DNA of 64,000 nt from Rugamonas sp045984285. GTDB taxonomy: Bacteria; Pseudomonadota; Gammaproteobacteria; Burkholderiales; Burkholderiaceae_D. The notes under the pieces were generated by a model. The model was not told the DNA's origin, made no database searches, and was given only the letters and a program-made list of their open reading frames with translations. The translations under genes and the position numbers were made by a program. Location of the stretch: contig NZ_JBJQIK030000001.1 in assembly GCF_045984285.3 (NCBI RefSeq), positions 248,001 through 312,000 on the forward strand, written 5' to 3'. Positions within the stretch are counted from its first letter, which is position 1, and each line of letters starts with the position of its first letter. Below are positions 60,896 through 64,000 of this stretch, one piece after another.

Positions 60896-61257
60896 GCTTT
60901 AAAAGTCAGTCGTCGGTTCAGGGTAAATTGCAGCACCACCACCATCGGCAGCGTCAGCAGCTTGGCGATGCGCGGATCGAACTGCATCAGGTCCACCAGC
61001 ACCCACAGCATCAGCGCCGAGGCGCCGAAGCCCACCGCGGCCACGGTGAGGAACATGGTGAGGCGCTGCAGCACGCGGTCACGCTTGCCGAAGGTGATGA
61101 TGCGGTTCAGGGCGAAGCTGACCAGGGTGCCGGCCAGGTAGCCGAGCAGGTTGGCGGCCTGGTACCACAGGCCGCCGTTGACGCTCAGCCAGAACACGGC
61201 GTAGTCGCTCAGCACGCCGGTGCCGCCGCACAGGCAATAGAGAATGAACTGCTGCAT
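60892..61257 (-). CDS. GtrA-family membrane protein
   Basis: The protein has 121 aa and four membrane segments. The GtrA pattern is clear: FILYCLCGGTGVLSDYAVFW, AANLLGYLAGTLVSFALNRI (with the conserved N-R), and VVLQFTLNRRLTF. GtrA-type proteins are thought to flip polyprenyl-phosphate-linked sugars made by a GtrB-like GT2. The GT2 gene is directly upstream; its stop and this start share base 61257. Confidence 0.92.
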   Translation of the reverse strand: MQQFILYCLCGGTGVLSDYAVFWLSVNGGLWYQAANLLGYLAGTLVSFALNRIITFGKRDRVLQRLTMFLTVAAVGFGASALMLWVLVDLMQFDPRIAKLLTLPMVVVLQFTLNRRLTFKA

Positions 61258-62228
61258 CAGTCGTCCTTGCTTTCAGGCGCCGCCAGGCCGACGGTCTCGC
61301 CGACCACATACTGCGGGCGCGAGTTCAGCGTCAGCAGCACGCGGCCCAGGTATTCGCCCAGCATGCCCAGCGCCACCAGCTGCACGCCGCCGATGATGAG
61401 GAAGGTCACGATCAGCGAAGACCAGCCGATCGGCATGGCATCGATGGTGAACTTCTGGATAATCAGCAGCACCGCCAGCACGAAGCCGACACCCGCCATG
61501 GCCAGGCCGGCGAAGGAGGTCAGGCGCAGCGGCACGATGGAGAAGTTGGTGGCCATCTTGAGCCACAGCGAGATCGATTTTTTCAGGCTGTAGCCGCTGT
61601 CGCCGGCAAAGCGGTCATGGTGCTCCACGTCCACCGTGCCGATATTGCGCGTGACCGACAGCACCAGGCCATCGACGTACACATAGGGACCGTTGTAGCG
61701 CAGGATATCGCGCACGATGGCGGCCTTCATGGCGCGGAAAGGAGACAGGTAGAGGCCTTTCGGCTTCTTCATCAGGTAGCCCGCGACCTTGTCGTTCAGG
61801 CGGCTGCCCCAGATCTTCCATGCGGCGTGCTGGCGGTTCTTGAAACGGGCATACACCACGTCGCGGCCACGGCCCAGTTCTTCCAGCAGGGCGGGGATGT
61901 CCGAGGGCGAGTGCTGCAGGTCGTCGTCCATCGTCATCACGACCTGGCCGCGCGCCTGGGCGAAGCCGGCCATCAGTGCATTGTGCTGGCCCGCGTTCAT
62001 GCGCAGCAGGATGCCGCGCACCCAGGGGTGTTTGGCCGACAGCTGTTCGATCACCTGCCAGCTGTGGTCCGGCGAGCAGTCGCAGACGAAAATGATCTCG
62101 TAGTTGCGGCGCGCCAGCGGCAGCGTCTCCATCACGTCATCGACGCGCGCCACCAGCTCCGGCAGCACTTTCTCGCTGCCATATACGGGGATAACGAAGG
62201 ACAGGTAGGGATTAGCGGGCTGGCTCAT
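61257..62228 (-). CDS. GtrB/DPM-like family 2 glycosyltransferase
   Basis: The protein has 323 aa. The GT-A core starts FVIPVYGSEKVLPELVARVD, with the metal motif DDD at 101-103 (MTMDDDLQHSPSD), and ends with two membrane helices (about 235-300). It matches GtrB/polyisoprenyl-phosphate glycosyltransferases, which load a sugar onto undecaprenyl phosphate on the cytosolic side. Together with GtrA it would supply lipid-linked sugar for a periplasmic GT-C enzyme. Confidence 0.9.
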   Translation of the reverse strand: MSQPANPYLSFVIPVYGSEKVLPELVARVDDVMETLPLARRNYEIIFVCDCSPDHSWQVIEQLSAKHPWVRGILLRMNAGQHNALMAGFAQARGQVVMTMDDDLQHSPSDIPALLEELGRGRDVVYARFKNRQHAAWKIWGSRLNDKVAGYLMKKPKGLYLSPFRAMKAAIVRDILRYNGPYVYVDGLVLSVTRNIGTVDVEHHDRFAGDSGYSLKKSISLWLKMATNFSIVPLRLTSFAGLAMAGVGFVLAVLLIIQKFTIDAMPIGWSSLIVTFLIIGGVQLVALGMLGEYLGRVLLTLNSRPQYVVGETVGLAAPESKDD

Positions 62229-62904
62229 AGTATTTCCGGATAAGTTTGTCGATATAGCCGGCGTCGATCACGATGCCGGCTTCCTTGGCGGCCTGCATGG
62301 CTTCCGTCACGTCGATGGCATAGCTGCCGCCGGCTTCCACCAGGTCGTAGTTGGCTTTGCGGCCCATCACGTTTTCGAAAACCTTCACCAGCTCGATCAC
62401 GGGAATCGAGAAGGGACAGGCGATATTGAGGATGCGGTTCTCCGCGTCGCCGCGCACCAGCAGCTGGTGCGCGATGCCGACCACGTCGTCCACATCGATC
62501 AGGTTGCGGCGCGCGCGGGTCCACACGTGGAATACGTCGCCGCTCTCGATGATGTGGTGCAGGTAGTTGGTCAGCGTGTGCGGGTTGGGCGTATGGCCCA
62601 CCACCTGCGGCAGGCGGAAGATGGCGTATTTCGGCGCGCGCTGCCGGATCAGTTCTTCCATCGCCAGCTTGTGGCGCACGTAGGCCGAACCCGCCAGGTC
62701 CGGGTCCTGGATCGAGCAGGTGCTGAAATACATCAGGCGCTTTTCCTGGCCCAGCGCCTGTTCCAGCAGCGTGCGTTCGCGCTCGAACGCTTCCGGCCGC
62801 GTTTCACGCGAGTTGGAAACGCCGGAAGCGAAAACGATGGCGCCGGTGTCGGGCGCGAATTCGGCCGAGAAGGCCTTGGCCAGCAGGCCGTTACCGATGA
62901 TCAT
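62212..62904 (-). CDS. NAD-dependent epimerase/dehydratase-like protein
   Basis: The protein has 230 aa. It begins MIIGNGLLAKAFSAEF, a short Rossmann start with GxGxxA, then STCSIQDPDLAGSAYVRHKL (Ser and Y-x-x-x-K: YVRHK) and RLPQVVGHTPN. It is a compact extended-SDR, shorter than GalE-type enzymes by about 100 residues. It probably modifies a nucleotide sugar for the adjacent GT2. The start at 62904 lies 14 bases inside the upstream gene, and its end overlaps the GT2 start by 17. Confidence 0.8.
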   Translation of the reverse strand: MIIGNGLLAKAFSAEFAPDTGAIVFASGVSNSRETRPEAFERERTLLEQALGQEKRLMYFSTCSIQDPDLAGSAYVRHKLAMEELIRQRAPKYAIFRLPQVVGHTPNPHTLTNYLHHIIESGDVFHVWTRARRNLIDVDDVVGIAHQLLVRGDAENRILNIACPFSIPVIELVKVFENVMGRKANYDLVEAGGSYAIDVTEAMQAAKEAGIVIDAGYIDKLIRKYYEPAR

Positions 62905-64000
62905 GTTGACTCGCAGTTCTGGCGCCGCCTGCAATGGCGGCCGCCAAGGTACCAATATCCATCTGATGCAGGGCGATGCCGAGCAGGCGCCCGTCGTCGC
63001 CCTGGCCCAGTGCGCGTGGCGACACCGGCTGTGGAATCTCGAAAACGATGGCGCTTTCGCCACCGGGGTTGTCGAAGCTGAGCGCCTGTTTGGCCCAGTC
63101 GCCGGACAGGCGCAGCACGCGGCGTGTCTCCCCGACGCTGACGATGATGTCCTTGCCCGCGTTCGGGCCGTAGGCATGGGCCGTCAGGCGCAGCGTCATG
63201 TGGGCCGGCAGCGGCTTGACGAAGCGCAGTTCGATGCGGCTGCCTTCCGACCAGCGGCCCCAGCCTTCGATGACGCCGATGCCCGTGCTGCCGCTGATCA
63301 CATCGGCCGGGAATTCACGGCGGAAGTCGATGTCGTAAGCCTGCACCGGCTTCACCATCTGCCACAGCGCGAAACCGTCGCCTGCGGCGCGTTTCAGCGC
63401 ATACGGCGGCGGCTCGTAGCCGCCGATCAGCAGCAGCCAGCCTTCTTCCGGCAGCTTGCGCAGGTTCAGCGGCTCGCCGTCGGGCAGCGGAATCAGTTCG
63501 GGACCGGCAACGTCGAGCTGGAAGTTGGCGCGCATCAGGCGGCCGTAATCGGGGCCGACGATGGTCACAGTGGCGCGCTGCTCCGGCGTGAGTTCGGCGC
63601 GCGCCAGCATGCCTGCGCGGTCGTACAGCTCCGGTTCGCGGGCGCCCATCAGCGCGAGGCGCGAGGTCATGCCGGCGGCAATGCAGCTGGCCGGCAGCAC
63701 AAGCCACAGCAGCAGCGCGCGGCCGGCGGACGGACGCCAGGCCCAGGCCGCGGCGGCGACCAGGGAGACGGCCACCGCCGACATCAGGGCGCGCGAATTG
63801 CGCGTGGCTGCCGTCAGCTCCGGGCTGTCCACATACAGGAGGTGGAAGTGGCGCGGCAGCAGTTTCGCGGCGGCCAGCACCAGCACGGCGCCGACCACGG
63901 CGAACACGATGCGCTGGCGCTGCGCGGGCGGCGCGGCGGTGACGCAGGCGGCGGCTGCCAGCAGCAGCAGCGGGAAGGTGAAGCTGTAGTAGCGCAGGTG
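62891..64000 (-). CDS. Polytopic membrane protein with C-terminal beta-domain (partial)
   Basis: The frame is open to the right edge, so the N-terminus is outside the window; the visible part is about 369 residues. It starts within membrane helices (HLRYYSFTFPLLLLAAAACV; VFAVVGAVLVLAAAKLL) and ends in a soluble domain with GWGRWSEGSRIELRFVKPLP, AYGPNAGKDI and GDDGRLLGIALHQMDIG. That domain resembles the end of the protein at 57615-59573. First visible gene of the glycan operon. Likely a GT-C or phosphoglycerol-transferase-like enzyme, by inference. Confidence 0.6.
   Translation of the reverse strand, partial: HLRYYSFTFPLLLLAAAACVTAAPPAQRQRIVFAVVGAVLVLAAAKLLPRHFHLLYVDSPELTAATRNSRALMSAVAVSLVAAAAWAWRPSAGRALLLWLVLPASCIAAGMTSRLALMGAREPELYDRAGMLARAELTPEQRATVTIVGPDYGRLMRANFQLDVAGPELIPLPDGEPLNLRKLPEEGWLLLIGGYEPPPYALKRAAGDGFALWQMVKPVQAYDIDFRREFPADVISGSTGIGVIEGWGRWSEGSRIELRFVKPLPAHMTLRLTAHAYGPNAGKDIIVSVGETRRVLRLSGDWAKQALSFDNPGGESAIVFEIPQPVSPRALGQGDDGRLLGIALHQMDIGTLAAAIAGGARTASQHDHR

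Overview
The window is a high-G+C, gene-dense chromosomal segment with no rRNA, CRISPR array, phage or recognisable insertion sequence. Gene content suggests a Betaproteobacterium of the Oxalobacteraceae (Massilia/Duganella-like). The signs are a PEP-CTERM exported protein, several diguanylate cyclases, PaoABC and LpxO homologues, a rpsU-yqeY-dnaG-rpoD macromolecular synthesis cluster, and short palindromic repeats of the kind scattered through such genomes. The genus assignment is inference.

Layout. 1-2.3 kb: the end of queG, a MarR/CPBP-protease operon, a DUF3052 gene and a BrnT-type toxin gene whose partner looks degraded. 2.4-6.1 kb: a DctS/DctR two-component pair divergent from a DctP binding protein, without the DctQM permease next to it. 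6.1-6.5 kb: an A+T-rich gap with hairpins and a strong terminator. 6.5-14.7 kb: ogt, xerD, a PAS-GGDEF-EAL protein, an EEP nuclease/phosphatase, a YbaK-type deacylase, plsY, a FrnE-like thioredoxin and a GAF-GGDEF cyclase. 14.7-20.2 kb: DUF427, a membrane hydrolase, a Kv-type channel with a zinc-ribbon tail, an SDR, and two LysR genes in tandem. 20.2-25.2 kb: tsaD, a Rieske-like protein without iron ligands, aroG, ybiB and a HI0933-type flavoprotein. 25.4-30.9 kb: rpsU, yqeY, dnaG, rpoD and tRNA-Ile(CAU).

30.9-33.1 kb is a visibly A+T-richer accessory stretch directly after the tRNA: a 44-aa membrane peptide, an unrecognised protein with a deaminase-like HxE/CxxC pair, a YdcF-like protein and a tautomerase. 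33.2-42.1 kb is a mosaic of short accessory operons: a Tat-exported oxidoreductase behind two operator-like palindromes, AAC(3)+DUF454, a Phd/PIN toxin-antitoxin module, an HTH/Clp-N pair, a MmyB regulator-alginate lyase-GNAT-GFA operon, a divergent alpha/beta hydrolase and a cysteine-synthase-like enzyme. 42.2-49.7 kb: LpxO, PaoABC, the PEP-CTERM protein, an Nramp-like transporter and a small Cys-rich protein. 49.7-57.6 kb: a propeller-GGDEF sensor, RhlE-like helicase, a lipid-kinase-like protein and an acyltransferase. 57.6-64 kb: a tightly overlapping six-gene envelope-glycan operon (two large membrane proteins, epimerase, GT2, GtrA, FAD enzyme).

Signalling is prominent. Three proteins make or break c-di-GMP, and many short operons carry their own regulator with a palindromic operator candidate. 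Several convergent gene pairs share a four-base stop overlap, so there is little room for terminators between them.
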